Source: Caprimulgus europaeus
Lineage: Eukaryota; Chordata; Aves; Caprimulgiformes; Caprimulgidae
Length of the DNA: 64,000 nt
Assembly: GCA_907165065.1 (NCBI GenBank)
Contig: OU015532.1
Location: forward strand, 47,534,839-47,598,838
Direction of reading: 5' to 3'
Below the pieces are notes generated by a model. It had not been told where the DNA came from. It ran no database searches and saw only the letters and a program-made list of their open reading frames with translations. This document shows positions 12,401 through 24,209 of the stretch, one piece after another (the stretch's first letter is position 1; every line of letters starts with the position of its first letter). A program made the translations under genes and the position numbers.

Positions 12401-15400
12401 GATAGAAATGGGTTTGACAGTGAATAACAAAATCTTGCACACAACACAGTGAAACTTTGAAATTGTTTAGTAGCCCATAGAATTTCATCCCCACCAAACC
12501 CAGACAATTCATGGTCTGGGAGTTCTAACCCACAGATTCGCCTCTGTTTCACCCAGGGGAATTTGCTGTGATTTCCTTGTGGCTTAGAATCAGGATTTAT
12601 TGCAGGAAGTAGAATGCAGAGCAGAACTGGTGCAAAGCTGAGGAGTGGCAGCAAGGTGGCTGTCAGAAACCTGACCCACAAGCAGAGGGGAGAGCTGCTC
12701 TCAGGAGGACACCGTTATCTGGAGAAGGGCCTCTGGAGAGCTCAGAAATGAATTCATGGTCAGAACCCAGATGGGAACTGGTGGCCTGGGTGTCTGAGGA
12801 GGCAGCCACAGGCTGCTCAGATGTTTTAGTCCCACCTCAGCACACCAGCCCACGGACCAGCTGGCGTTCCTGTACCAAGCCAACACACTGTTCTGGGCCC
12901 TGGACAGCCATGAGTAAAAAGAAAGAAAATCTGCAGCAGCTGTGGAGTTGCTGCCACACACAGCTCCTGGGGACAGTGTGCAAATGGAATGGCTTGTGGG
13001 GAGGGAAGGTGCAATTTGGCTCTTGGATTTGGATGGATACCCTCTCTTCAACCAGATACCAAAAGCTTTTGAGTATAATGGGTGTTTTTATCCATGTTAG
13101 GCCAATCTGTCACGGGAAGGAGACTCCAGTTCTGTGACAAAAGTGACGTATGGCCATCTTCACCACCAGGAAGATGGAGTGTTTTTCTCAGACAGAAAGG
13201 ATATGAAACCAAAATGGTCAGTTTAACAGGGACTAAGCAGGGAAAATATTTGAGAGCTTGCATATTATCACAGCAAATGATCCCTTATGGTCTTTGACAT
13301 GGCAAGAAGGCTTTTGGGGGGCAAATGATGAATGTTTGAATTACAAACCCCAACCTAAGAGGAGTATCAATACACTAATCCCTGCTCTTTCATCACTACA
13401 TGATATGTCTTGTTAAATAACCTGGTAGTAGTTGTAAGACCACTGAAGAACTTAAGCTGGATAAGGCTCAAGTGTAACTACTACTTAAAGTCTGTCTCTA
13501 CCTCATCCTACCAACTCTTACATTATGGACACTAACCCTACAGGAACTTGTGCATGCCAAAGCAGACAAAACACTGTTACATGGCATATCAAATGGAAAT
13601 TCAGACAGACTTTCTAGGGAGGTTCAGATTTTAGTAAAAGACACATGTGAGCATTGAAAGTAAATGCACTGATAAAACAGAGAGCTCCTGGGTGACACCA
13701 GCTGCTGTAAGAACGAAAGAAAGGAGGAGAACGTGGCAGTTTACTGTTAGGCTGCACATGGCATTGTCAAAATGAAATATCCCTGACCAGTATTAAGAAA
13801 CAATCTTCCTATCTGTCCTTAACATCTCTTATATTCAGACAGCAGATAACCCAGTGTGGTAAAGATCTCAATATATTTTTCTTTTACTTTTCCCACTTAC
13901 AACATGAGTAACTTTATATTCTTTGAAAATGAAGCAGCTCTGCTGTACTGTACACACACAACAACGTTCATCCTGTTAATCCTCATATCTGGTTTATCAT
14001 AGTCTGACCCACTGCTGAGTGCTGCAGTGTGACAGTCCTTCAGGACTTGTATATCACAATGCAAAAGCTGTATTTGTTGTGAGCAAAAGGGGAACTTGCT
14101 CCTGCCCCTGGGGGCTGTATCACTCGGGTGTGCAGATTATTCCTGGATGAACGTCTCACAGACCTTACACTGAGTGGGCCAAAATCTTATTTGTCGAAAC
14201 ATCAAGGGGGTAACATCAGTAGAAACATGAAATAGGGACTTACTGAAGTTAACAACCAGTCAAGAATAAACTGAGAGATTTCTAATTCCCAGAAGAAAGT
14301 CCATCTTGATCCAGCAGTCAACCATTTTGACAAGTGCTTGATGGAAATCAGTGTACCAAAAAAACCCCTGCAGGTCAGCAGCAGCAGCAACCTTTATCCA
14401 TCCTGGGAGGTGTTAAATGCTCCTTCAGGTTTTAACTGCACAGATGCTTTGTATGTGGATGCATTTCCCCACATCATCAATCACATAAAGCACGGTGACA
14501 AAAGTCATTTAATAAAAAGCTTATCCAGAGAATTGAGAGAATATTATCAATGTGCCTGAATAGGGAAATGGGGCCTTTTTCCAGAAATTATTAAAAATTC
14601 CCAATTTAATTGGGAGTGGGAGAGGGATGTTTGTTATTTTCAGCAATGCCTTTGTCCACTTAATGGAGCAGACTCAATGATTACTGGTGAATTGTTGACT
14701 TCTGTTGATCGAAAGGGTAAGATCAAGAAACCTTTTTCTGCGGGTACTCTTACAAAACTTAATTACATTTCTCAAGCTTCAAAATGTGGGTGTTTTTGGA
14801 TGCAAATAATCGTGCTGTATTACAGAGTTAGGTCTATGATGCTTTGAAAAGGTCTGAGTCAACTGCACTCCAGCAGGTCAGGTCGCTCTCTCACTGTTTA
14901 ACCGTGACCCTGGTGTCAAATCCATGGCGCAGGATCTTGTTTCTGCAGTGATAATGAGTCAGATATTCACTTGGATTTCTGGTTGTAATCAACAACACCC
15001 AATCTGAATGGCTGAAACAAGCAGCACGTTTCTATTGATACCTAAATCACCCGAGGAGGAGCTGCTGTCCCTCGTTAGGGTCGGATGTCTGAGTGGCAAA
15101 GGTGTTTCCAGCACCAGCTCTTAGCTCCTCGTAGCACCGTATGGAGGGAACTGTCACAGCTAACAGTGAGGGCTTTGCCAAGAAAAGCAGTGTTGTCAGC
15201 AAATCCCAGTTTAATCATTCCAAGCTGCCATGCCAGGAAAGGTTTGTCCTTGCTCATCTGGCAGTTCAGTAGGTTACCTGGCCCTGGCCACCACAGAACC
15301 TTGTCTTGGCCCAGGCCCACATCACTGTGATTTAGCTGTCTCTACTAAACCTGCAGTTTGATTGTGGTTGATGGCATCTTCCAAGTACAATAAAAAGAAA

Positions 15401-16119
15401 CTGGTGACAATGAATGCAAACATACACCCATGGTATTTTGCCATTATTACTAGGAAAAATATCACTGTCAAAAAGGACTGAGAAAACCCAACTTTTGCTC
15501 CCAGAAAGTGAGATATCTACTAAATTGCCAGTTGTTTTTTTCTCTTTGTGGTGTCTCCTAGGACTATCAGTAAGGAGTAAACTGTAAATTATGTAGCAAA
15601 AGTAGTGATAGAATTTCCACTGAAGGTAGGGCTCCTGTCAGGTGGGACACACAGTCATAATTGCCATATCCAGCGATCACTTTGGTATGTGCCACGTCTC
15701 ACATGTGTTTGAAGAAATGGTCTTTCTTTGCACTTTGAGAGGATTGAGGTTTTTTGTTTCCTAGCATTTAAAGTTCTCACCCCCATGTAGGCCTTGTTCC
15801 TACATGGAATACAGGGTCTTATTCAGGAAAGTACTTTGTTAACCATTTCCTGACCTGGAGCTGTCAGACCTGTGCCACTGGGAATAGTGTCACTGCCTTG
15901 GAACTTCTCAGTGTACTCGGTTCACTACTGATTGCCTTTTAGGTTCAGGTTTCTAAGTATTCTCTTCACTTATCATTTGCTGCAATGAAAATGTAGAAAT
16001 ACTCCATAAAATTGCAGAAAGGAAATGTTGAAAACTCAAATGCAATATACAACATTTCTCCTGATCATGTTGATCTGGCTTTTATTTTAGGTTTCTATTT
16101 TAATGTTTTAAAAATACAA
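9401..16119. other. Non-coding single-copy stretch
   Basis: No gene was recognised. A TG-rich microsatellite lies at 11271-11306. Open frames of up to 129 codons at 12370-13300 overlap on both strands and carry no motif, so I treat them as chance. The rest is AT-rich, with A runs near 10340-10370, 10595 and 10705. Confidence 0.55.
11271..11306. repeat. Imperfect TG microsatellite
   Basis: An alternating TG run is interrupted by AA near 11283 and by ACG near 11290. The longest uninterrupted part is about eight TG units. Confidence 0.9.
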
Positions 16120-16509
16120 TGTTGGTGGTTTTGGCTCAGCCAGCGGCCAAACACCACACAGCCGCTTGCACACCCTCCCCTGCCAGGGAAATGGGGAAGA
16201 GAATCAGCAGGGTAAAAGGAAGAAAAATCATGGGTTGAGATAAGAACTATTTACTAGTTGAAATAGAATAGAAATTAAAACAATAATACCAATAATTACT
16301 TGTTGGTATTATTGCTCCCCCCAGTTTCTTCTGCGCCTGCAGACTAGCAAAGCATGGGAAGTTGGGAGGTCCTTGATTTCTTAGCAACAGCAAAAACATC
16401 AGTATTTTATCCATCATTTTTCTCATCCCAAATCCCCCACTGAAACCAAAACACAGCTTTTCTGGCTACTGAGAAGAGAATTAACTTTATCCCAGCCAAA
16501 AGCAGGGCA
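16120..16509 (-). mobile_element. Solo LTR, ERVL-type family, internally deleted
   Basis: Read on the - strand, the element begins within the degraded TG start (near 16509) and passes through the family blocks: GTTAATTCTCTTCTCAGTAG (about 16472-16491), the CTGCAGGCGCAGAAGA region (about 16330-16345), and the terminal GGTGTTTGGCCGCTGGCTGA. It finishes in CA at 16120. At 390 bp it lacks about 200 bp from the middle compared with the 600-bp copies at 40720 and 51631. A perfect 12-bp inverted repeat lies at the probable deletion point (16281-16314). No clear target-site duplication is seen. Confidence 0.8.
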
Positions 16510-19366
16510 TATGCTATAATTAAAAACCTGAAATAAACTTTTCAGTGAGAAAATTACAAACTTTTAATTCTTTAAGTAAGATGTTTCAGTACTGTCAAAC
16601 TTATTCCTTCTTTCCTCCTCAGAAAGTAAAGTTATAGTAGGAACATGACTATATTCAAAGACAGATTTCCATCTTTCTCTTTTACTTTTTTATCAACAGG
16701 TCCATCCTCAATTTCCTGACAGCATTATGAGAATTTGAGGAGTTATATTAGTTTTGCAATTTTCACTGATAAAAGCATATATATAGAACACCTGTTCTTT
16801 GGTTTCTGCACAGAGTATATATGGGGTTTTATCCCAGATTGCTGTATTTCACAGTGTGGTGTCTGAAATTATTCTCTATCAGTCTGAAATGTCATATGTT
16901 CAGAACAGAAAAAGAATATTTCATATTAATATCATTGTATATCTTGCACATCTCTGGAATTAAGCAAGTCTGTGTCACACGATTTGGCTGCTGCTGTGGA
17001 TATATTTTTGCAGAACAGCAATGGCACCGAGGATTGTGAGTCCCAGACAAGAAGAGTGGGCCCCAGCCTGGCTGAAGTGCTTTGGTTGTGCCCTGATTTT
17101 AAGTAAATCAGCATTTCTGGTTTAGACAGTAGACAATGTAGACAATTTAATGAGGAAAAGGAGCAGTACAAATTAGACCTCTTAACCTTGCTTCTTATCT
17201 ACCAAAAAAATAATAATAATCTGTTTCAAATGCAATAAATTTTTCCCAGCCTGGTATTTATTTGTTCAAAATTATGGAAAGTTATATGGACAACTGATTT
17301 CCCTCTGTTATTCTGAATTAGTCACTTTTTATCTCTTTTCACCTCCTTCTTTTTAAGTCTCTTTATTAATACTATTTAAAGGATATTGATTACTATTTAA
17401 AGCCAGTGCCACGTGTCCTCAGGAAGGTTTTTGGTACTTTCTTATAGAACATTCCTAGAAGCAAGGAATTCTCCTCATTTCCTGATATTTCATCCTTTGC
17501 TCTGTCAGCTGAAATGTTCCTTCTTAGTCTTATTTATTTTAGTTGCCTCTGTCTTAATATATTTGACTCAAAGGTCTCACCCTCCTGAGCCAGAGACAAG
17601 AATGTAACACAGCAAAGATGGGAAAGAAGATTTTCCCTGGGGTGTCAGGCAGAGCTACCAGAGGTTGATGCCATCCTTGAGTAGAAAGGATCTAAAAATG
17701 TGATTCTAGTGCATTCTTGCTGAGAAGATCTCACATGATTTTAACTGTTAGACTGCTCTGACTCTGGCTATGTACGCAGTGAAAACCCTTCTTTAGGTGT
17801 TAGGCACAATCAGAACAGCCCAGCTGGGTCACAGGGGCGGCACCGGCGATAACTCACTGCGAGCAAAGCGGCTTTTTTCTTGCTGGTTGGTTTTTCTCGG
17901 TGAGTTTTTTGGTTTGTTGTTTGCTTGTTTATTTTAGGGGCAATTAGCTGTGACTGATTTCTGCCCTCAGTTCTGTGGCAGTGAATTCTGGGTCCTTCTG
18001 AGCTGATTGTGCTACATCCAGCAAAATTCTCAGTGGGTTCGTTAACAAGATGTATGTTAATTTCTCGGCAGCTGTCTTGTGAACGTTGACAGGTGACTGT
18101 CAAGACAATTGTACAGTTTATTTCTTCATTTATGTTAATAGATATATATTTAAGCTCCATTCTTCTTTTTCTCTAGCAGTTCTCTGATACTTTTTCCTTC
18201 TATTTCTTTGTCTCATTTCCTTATGCTTATTTTCTGTTGGAAGGTTTTTCATGCTTGGTGTTCGTCATTAGGTTTCATTATTATTTAATATTGTTTCATT
18301 ATAAGGGAATAAAAAAAAAAGCATGGGGCTGTTTAGACTGCGAATATTTGAACAGTGAATATGTGACACGAAAATAAGCCATCACAGGTGCCTAAAGTTC
18401 ATGCTAAAATATTGATATGCCTGCATGTTTGTGAGCAGGAAATGCTGGTTTTCCCAGTCTCTAGAAGGTGAATCCGTCCGCTCGAGCACCGCACGTCACA
18501 CCCAGTTAACTCCCAGTCGTGTATGGACAAATTTTAATGGTTGAGTTTTTTCTGGTTTAGTTTGAATTATTCAGATTCTCATTGTAGTAGCAGAGGAATC
18601 ATTTACACCAAAGCCAACCTGTTGACCGAAATGAGGTTATTTCTAAGGTTGTTTTTTTTTCTCTGACTGGCTGCAGGTGAGAAGTATTGAAAATCCTGTG
18701 TTCCACTACGGACGATGATGAAGTCTGAGTCTGAAATTCTTCTGGCTCTAAGGGGTGGCAGGTTTATTTTTAAGACAGTGAACCCTTGGTAGAACTGTTC
18801 CTAGATGTAACTCCCCAAAGACCCATCTTTAAATCAGTGAAATGTCTGCTCAAGCTCAATCTTAAACTCAGTCTTTAAAAAAAGTCTTAATATGCCTTGA
18901 AAAGGCAGAAAAATAATAAACAGACAGCAATTCACTCATCAGCACTCAGTTTTCTTGATTATGCTTTCAAGTGTCTATCTAATTATTGAAAAGGAAGGAA
19001 CAAGTCTCATGTGGTGTGGAAAACACTGTTAAATTATGATGTGATATTGAGATAGCTATGCAAAGCCCTTCACTTAAATCAGTTTTACTGTTTCCACCTT
19101 GTTAACCTTTGTCCCCAGTCACTGACCACTCTGTTAGACAGTGGCCACAGACTTGACTTCTGTGGCTTTTCTGAAGTGCACTTGTCAGCTCCCACTATAA
19201 ATCCTGCCAGTCATATCATCCCAGAGACCTCATAACAAAGTGCTGCGAGTGCCCAACCTGGTGTCACAAATACAAAAGCACATTTCACAACACTAAGGAG
19301 CCACCAGGAGTTTCCTCTGCTAATTATCAGGAGGAAAAATCCTTTTGCTCTGCTTTTGCCAAGAAA
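16510..19366. other. Non-coding single-copy stretch with a small CpG cluster
   Basis: No gene was recognised. A T/G-rich tract lies at about 17876-17936. At 18474-18522 six CpG dinucleotides occur within 50 bases in otherwise AT-rich DNA. A 116-codon open frame on the - strand (17810-18160) is partly poly-lysine from an A-rich run and has no family signature. Confidence 0.5.
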
Positions 19367-19423
19367 AGTTGGACCAGATGATCCTTGAGGTCCCTTCCAA
19401 CCTGGTATTGTATGGTTCTGTGA
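19367..19423 (+). mobile_element. CR1 LINE 3'-terminal remnant
   Basis: About 57 bases match the extreme CR1 3' end. They run GTTGGACCAGATGATCCTTG, then TCCCTTCCAACCTGG, then a degraded ATTCTATG-type tail (TATGGTTCTGTGA). Such heavily 5'-truncated copies are the most common CR1 form in birds. Confidence 0.85.
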
Positions 19424-19689
19424 AGTGGCCTTTGATTAATGTGGCACAAGGCAAACATTACAGGCTTCCTAGAACGTAAAAGTTAGTAGTGTTTTAAAAG
19501 GCTGATATCTGCAGATAACTCCTGGGGTACTGCTGGCAGCGTTATTTTTAAGCAAAACAAAAGAATGGAAAGAAAAAGCTGGTTCTGGTGTTGTCTATAG
19601 AGAAGCAAGAAGAGAAAGAGGGTTTTTCACAGAGCTGTTTATTGTCAGACAAGAGCTGTGCTCCTCAGTGCCAGCGGTCAGCCCAGACC
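19424..19689. other. No feature recognised
   Basis: AT-rich spacer between a CR1 tail and an old LINE coding fragment. Some of it may be further decayed LINE sequence, but I cannot support that. Confidence 0.4.
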
Positions 19690-20050
19690 CCTCATTTTAT
19701 AGCTGATACTGGAGTGGTTTTTCCCACGTGCAGCACTTCACAATTCTCTACACTAAATTCCATATGATATTTCCATTACTCAAGGAGTCTCTTATAGCCC
19801 TTTTGCAGTTCATCACTATGTGCTCTTATCATTTCTGTCCAGAATAAACTTGTATCAGAAGCAGGCTTTGCCACCTTCCTGCTCACCTCCTTTTCCACCA
19901 TCTTCAGGAATATGTTGTGCAGCACTGACGCAGAGCCAACACCTCCCTGAGCTCCACTGGTGAGCTCCCTCCACTCAAACAGGTCACTGACCATGCTTGT
20001 TCTCCAGCTCCTGTCTTTGGAGCAGTTTTTTACCCATAACAGAGTTTTCT
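19690..20050 (-). mobile_element. Old CR1-clade LINE ORF2 (reverse transcriptase) fragment
   Basis: The - strand reads as a decayed LINE reverse transcriptase. From about 20036 downward the order is WVKNCSKDRSWRT, FEWRELTSGAQGG (the family's WRPVTSGVPQG box), VLHNIFLKMVEKEV (the family's LFNIFINDLEEEV-type stretch), then KPASDTSLF where the catalytic KFADDTKLF box should be, then DELQKG. After a stop at 19776-19778, NCEVLHVGK (about 19720-19747) matches the KCKVLHxG box. Both catalytic aspartates of FADD are altered, so it is inactive. It is clearly older than the CR1 tail next to it at 20135, which appears to have inserted just upstream. The family identity rests on motif order only. Confidence 0.72.
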
Positions 20051-20134
20051 CTCTTGCCCCATCATTGCCTGGTTTCCTTAAAAGCACTGACGAGTCACTG
20101 TAAAAGGCCATCTGAGAGAGAGGTATCAGGGTCA

Positions 20135-20490
20135 GAATCATAGAATAGTTTGGTTGGAAAAGACCATTATGATCATCTGGTCCAACTGTAAACCCAGCAT
20201 TGCCACAGTCACCACTAAAGCATGTCCCCAAGTACCACATCTGCACGTCCTTTAAATCCCTCCAGGGATGGGGACTCCACCACCTCCCTGGGCAGCCTCT
20301 TCCAATGCTTGACAACTCTTTCAGTGAAGAATTTTTTCCTAATATCCAACCTAAACCTCCCCTGGTGCTACTTAAAGATGTTCCCTCTTGTCCTAGCACT
20401 TGTTATTTGGGAGAAGAGACCAACACCCACCTCACCACAACCTCCTTTTGGGGAGTTGTAGAAAGCAATAAGAGGTTCCAGAGAGGGAGT
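20135..20490 (-). mobile_element. CR1 LINE 3' end
   Basis: The CR1 3' region lies on the - strand. The 3' terminus is at 20135 (GAATCATAGAATAGTTTGG on the + strand). Moving up in coordinates, the landmarks are the TCCAACTGTAAACCC block, the CTCCAGGGATGGGGACTCCA block, AATATCCAACCTAAACCTCC, and GTTGTAGAAAGCAATAAGAG. The 5' end is truncated. It closely resembles the + strand copy at 29640-30020, including the same start-side landmarks, so the two belong to one subfamily. Confidence 0.93.
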
Positions 20491-21401
20491 CCCCTCCCCT
20501 GGTTGTCCTAACCTTTGAAATCCATTGTGTGGCTTTTCCACAAAATTTACCATCGAAAAGATGATTTAATCCCAGGGCACTCAGATGGAGAGATGAGAGA
20601 AGTGACAAAATACAGCTGAAAAATAAGCACAGCACACGGTGTTTGCTTTCTGTTGCTGCTTTGGCAGTGATCTGTGTCACCGGAGGATTCTGCACTCTTG
20701 ACTGTCTTCGAACACTTCTCCCCTAGCTGGGAAGTAATTGATTTCATAGTGCAGGTTTTTCAAGTCCTCTGCAAAAGCTTCTGCCTTCATTTTTTTTCTC
20801 ACATTCTCATTTTCACCCCTTCCCACGATTTGGCAATTCACCACGCTGCTGCCTGTATTTGTATTTTCGCCTGCATAGTGAGGGATTTCCATTTTCTTCT
20901 TCAGCTTCTTTCTTAAAGCCTCCTGGGTTTCTGTCTCTGATTTTCCTACAAGCTGTGACCATCCCATTTAGCCTCTTTAGTTCAATCTTCTGAGCAGTTC
21001 CCTGCTCTGTGTAACACACGCAGGAATCAAGTGTCCACTTGTAAGAAGTGTAAGCACAGGGCTCCTGTGAGTGCATTTCAGGGTGTTCCTGTTCCTCAGC
21101 AGCCTGTGCTCGCAGCTATTGAGGAAGATTTCACTGAGGACTGAACACCACATTCACTCTTAGCTGGATGAGATAATGCATTCTAGGAGAAGCCTGGGGA
21201 GTTCGAAGCTCCATTCATAGTCATTTACTTGAGAATAAAAATCAGTCTTTGTTCTCAAGAACCTTCTTGCTTTGAAGGAAATAAAATATTTAGGTTTCCA
21301 AGAAAATTCATGTAGATTTTGATTGTTCCTAAGACACGTGGAGAAGTTCCTAAATAGCTTTGGGCTTATATTAACTATTTAATTGGAAAAAAAAAAAAAG
21401 C
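20491..21401. other. Non-coding single-copy stretch
   Basis: No gene is supported. Open frames of 80-96 codons overlap on both strands at 20674-21076. The - strand ones are rich in charged residues but match no family I know. A 15-base A run precedes the CR1 at 21402. Confidence 0.5.
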
Positions 21402-21670
21402 AATCACAGAATCCCAACATTGCCTGGATGGGAAAAGCCCTTTGAGCTCATCGAGTCCAACCGTGAACCCAACACTGACCAGTCCCCACTGACCCATGTC
21501 CCTCAGCACTGTGTCTACACGACTCTTCAATCCCTCCAGGGATGGGGACTCCACCCCTGCCCTGGGCAACCCCTGCCAATGCCTCAGAACCCTTTCAGCA
21601 AAGAAATTCTTCCTCACATCCCATCTCAGCTGCCCTGGGCACAACTGGAGCCCATTTCCTCTTGTCCTAA
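21402..21670 (-). mobile_element. CR1 LINE 3' end, second subfamily
   Basis: The - strand CR1 tail ends at about 21402, next to an A run. It carries the markers of a different CR1 subfamily: on the + strand CACTGACCAGTCCCCACTGA, then CAGCACTGTGTCTACACGAC, then CTCCAGGGATGGGGACTCCA. It is truncated at about 21670 (TCCTCTTGTCCTAA). The + strand copy at 26535-26720 shares these markers in opposite orientation. Confidence 0.93.
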
Positions 21671-22087
21671 ATGACAGTAGGAATCACAGCTCCTGTGACA
21701 CTGAGAATTCTGTACATACCAGATGCAATGGCACCCCTCGATGCTGTAAGACAGGAGAGAATCAGGTGTTTTGTTGTTGGTTTGGGTTTTTTTCCTCTTA
21801 AATGTGCACAGTATGCTGTTACTCGTTTTCATCAAGCTACACAGTTGCAAATCTATCCATATTGTCCCATGGAAAGGAACTATTTTTAGCTTTCAAGAAA
21901 AAATATAAAAATATTCTGGGTAAAAAATGAGCAGGCATATATTTATTTTACAATTTATGTCATGCTTGGCAGTAATAAACATTACTGTGGAGCCTTCTGT
22001 TGTTCAGCTGTCTGTGCAGGTGCCCGTAACTCTTCCCGTGTTTAGCACTGAGACTGGAGTTGTAATGTCAATCCCAGCCAGACTGGC
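21671..22087. other. No feature recognised
   Basis: AT-rich, apparently single-copy spacer between a CR1 tail and an LTR. Confidence 0.5.
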
Positions 22088-22513
22088 TGTGGTGGTTTTA
22101 GCCTGACCAGCAGCCAAGCACCACGCAGCTGCTCACTCACCCTCCCACAGCGGGATGAGGGAGAGAATCAGAGGAGTAAAAGTGAGAAAAATTGTGGACT
22201 GGAATTAGGAGCAAGCTGGAGTGATCCTCAGGAGATCCCCAGCTGTCCAGTCAGCCTTGCTTAAATACTGAACATGATGGGATATGATATGGAATATCTC
22301 ATAACCCCAATTTGGGGTTTGCTCATTACTACACTTCCCCCTCCCAGTCCTTTGCACTTGCAGACCAGCAAAACACAAAGTCCTTGGACTTCCAGCAGCA
22401 ACTAAAACCATCAGTATGTTATCAACATTCTTCTCATAACCAATCCCACACTGAAACCAAAACAGCTATTCTAGAAAGAAGAAAATTGACCCTATCCTAG
22501 TGAAACCAGGACA
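22088..22513 (-). mobile_element. Solo LTR, ERVL-type family, with candidate 5-bp target duplication
   Basis: The copy runs from TGTGGTGGTTTT at 22088 to CCAGGACA at 22513 on the + strand, which on the - strand reads TGTCCTGGTTTCAC to CCACCACA. The flanking pentamers are CTGGC (22083-22087) and CTAGC (22514-22518), matching at four of five bases, as expected for an old 5-bp target-site duplication. At 426 bp it is shorter than the 600-bp copies because part of the middle is missing. The region ATATGATATGGAATATCTCA (about 22277-22297) marks the same subtype as the 51631 copy. No internal retroviral sequence is present. Confidence 0.88.
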
Positions 22514-24065
22514 CTAGCTCTCAGAAAATCTAATATCTGTAAACCCCAAGAAGAGATGGCAAAAAGCTGTCTTCAACACAGCCTGGCTTCCAAAGTGTGA
22601 AAGCATGGTGCTCTAGGGCTAATTTCAGACCTTCCTGGTCCATTCAGCTGTGACTGGACATGATTTATTAGCAGTTTTCTTCTCTGATTTGCTGTCCATC
22701 AGGAATACCTTCCCAGGTTAATGAAAAGTTTATGCTTAGCTGACATTTACAAAGTCTAAAACCAGAAGCCCAGGAATTCAAAGAGAATGTGAAAGCTGAG
22801 CAAAGGAACTTGGATTGCTCATAACTTTCTTGGCACATGAAGCTCTGCAGAATGAGACCTATTTCTGTGCGAAAAGCTTTCCCTCCTAGAGGCCTGCCTT
22901 CATGGAAACAAAAGCAGTAGGCTTGCTTTCACACTGAACAGTGTTAATGGGCTGCACTTCCTCCCAGAGGCCTTTCTTAAAAATAAATAAATAATAATAA
23001 AAAATTTTATATATAAAATATCATTTATCTTCCTTCTCCTCTGTATCTCTGTATGGGAATCCACACTGTGTTTAAAATTGGCTTGTTACTGATTTTTATA
23101 TAGCCACAGGAGTCAACACAAGACACTGAGACCATGCAAGACTTCATTTTGTATATGCGAGCATAAGAACATAAGAAACACTGAAGAACATACAACTTTA
23201 TACTAAAACTATCAGCATGAACCAAGAGGTGTTCCTGCACATTAGAAAGATTAAAGAATTACATTTTAGAATTAATCTAATTAATAGTCTGTATCTGTTC
23301 TTACATTTTGATCATCACATTATGTATATGTCTTCTAACAGCTACAGAGACTTAAGCTCTTGGTTATTATTGAAGCTTTTTGTAACTTTCATCTAACAAG
23401 AAAAAACATCAACTTCCTCTTGTAAAATTTCTATTTTCCTTGAAATGGGCAGATGAGGTAACAAGAGTTGAATATTCCAGTGTTTCTGATAAATTTCTCA
23501 CAAATTTCTGATAAATTATTCTCACAAAAAAAAGTTGTTTAATATAAACGGAAAAAATCAGAAACATTTCAAGGACTTAAAGATTATGGTTTCCTTACCT
23601 TTAATTTATTTATTAGGTTTTACTCATTCATATGAGATGTTTTCATTATCAGAACCTTCAAATTAAGCACACCTTTAGTGCAGTATAAGATATTACAATA
23701 CAAGATAGAAAAAGTATAATCATCAGTTTAACATTTTAGGTATCTGGTAAATATTTAGGATACATTCAAATTAGGATGCATTTTAAAACTGCTGGCTACT
23801 TAAGATTAACTTTTTAAAATGACTGCTGAGTGACTGGGTTGGCTTCTCATCAGCTAGAAAACCTCTCCATGATTCCTAAGGAGCTTGCCGAACAAGCTGA
23901 CGTGCACCACCATGGCATTAGGTTTGTGTTTGTGAGATATAAAAGGTCCACGATCTCTTCTGCATTATCTGCTGAGATGCAGCTTGGCTGGAAGCCTTTA
24001 AAAATTAATCTGTGTAACACATTTTAAATCAACTCCAAACATTAAAGATAAAAATTGATTGCAAG
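22514..24065. other. Non-coding AT-rich stretch
   Basis: No gene was recognised. 22980-23025 is a simple AT/AAT-rich patch. A small internal duplication (TTTCTGATAAATT twice) lies near 23484-23520. The rest is unremarkable. Confidence 0.55.
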
Positions 24066-24209
24066 TGTCCTGGTTTCTCTAGACTAGGGTTAATTTTCTT
24101 CTCAGCAGCTAGCACAGCTGTGTGTTGGTTGCAGGGTGGGATTGGTTATGAGAAGAATGTTGATAATGTACTAACGTTTTTAGTTGTTGCTGGAAGTCCA
24201 AGGACTCAG
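24066..24209 (+). mobile_element. LTR 5' fragment, ERVL-type family
   Basis: The copy starts TGTCCTGGTTTCTCTAGACT at 24066 and follows the family to TGCTGGAAGTCCAAGGACT near 24209, where homology stops abruptly. Only about a quarter of the LTR remains. Confidence 0.82.

Noticed and set aside
12370-13300. Cluster of 60-129 codon open frames on both strands
   Set aside because: All overlap one another with no motif or consistent coding signal. The local GC content explains their length.
19776-20399. 207-codon - strand open frame, the longest in the window
   Set aside because: Its first 88 or so residues are off-frame CR1 3'-UTR and its last 86 or so are a decayed LINE RT. It is a composite of two mobile-element pieces, not a gene.
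16120-22513. LTRs at 16120 and 22088 (both - strand, 5.6 kb apart) as the two ends of one provirus
   Set aside because: The sequence between them contains CR1 tails and an old LINE relic but no retroviral genes, and the 22088 copy has its own candidate target duplication.
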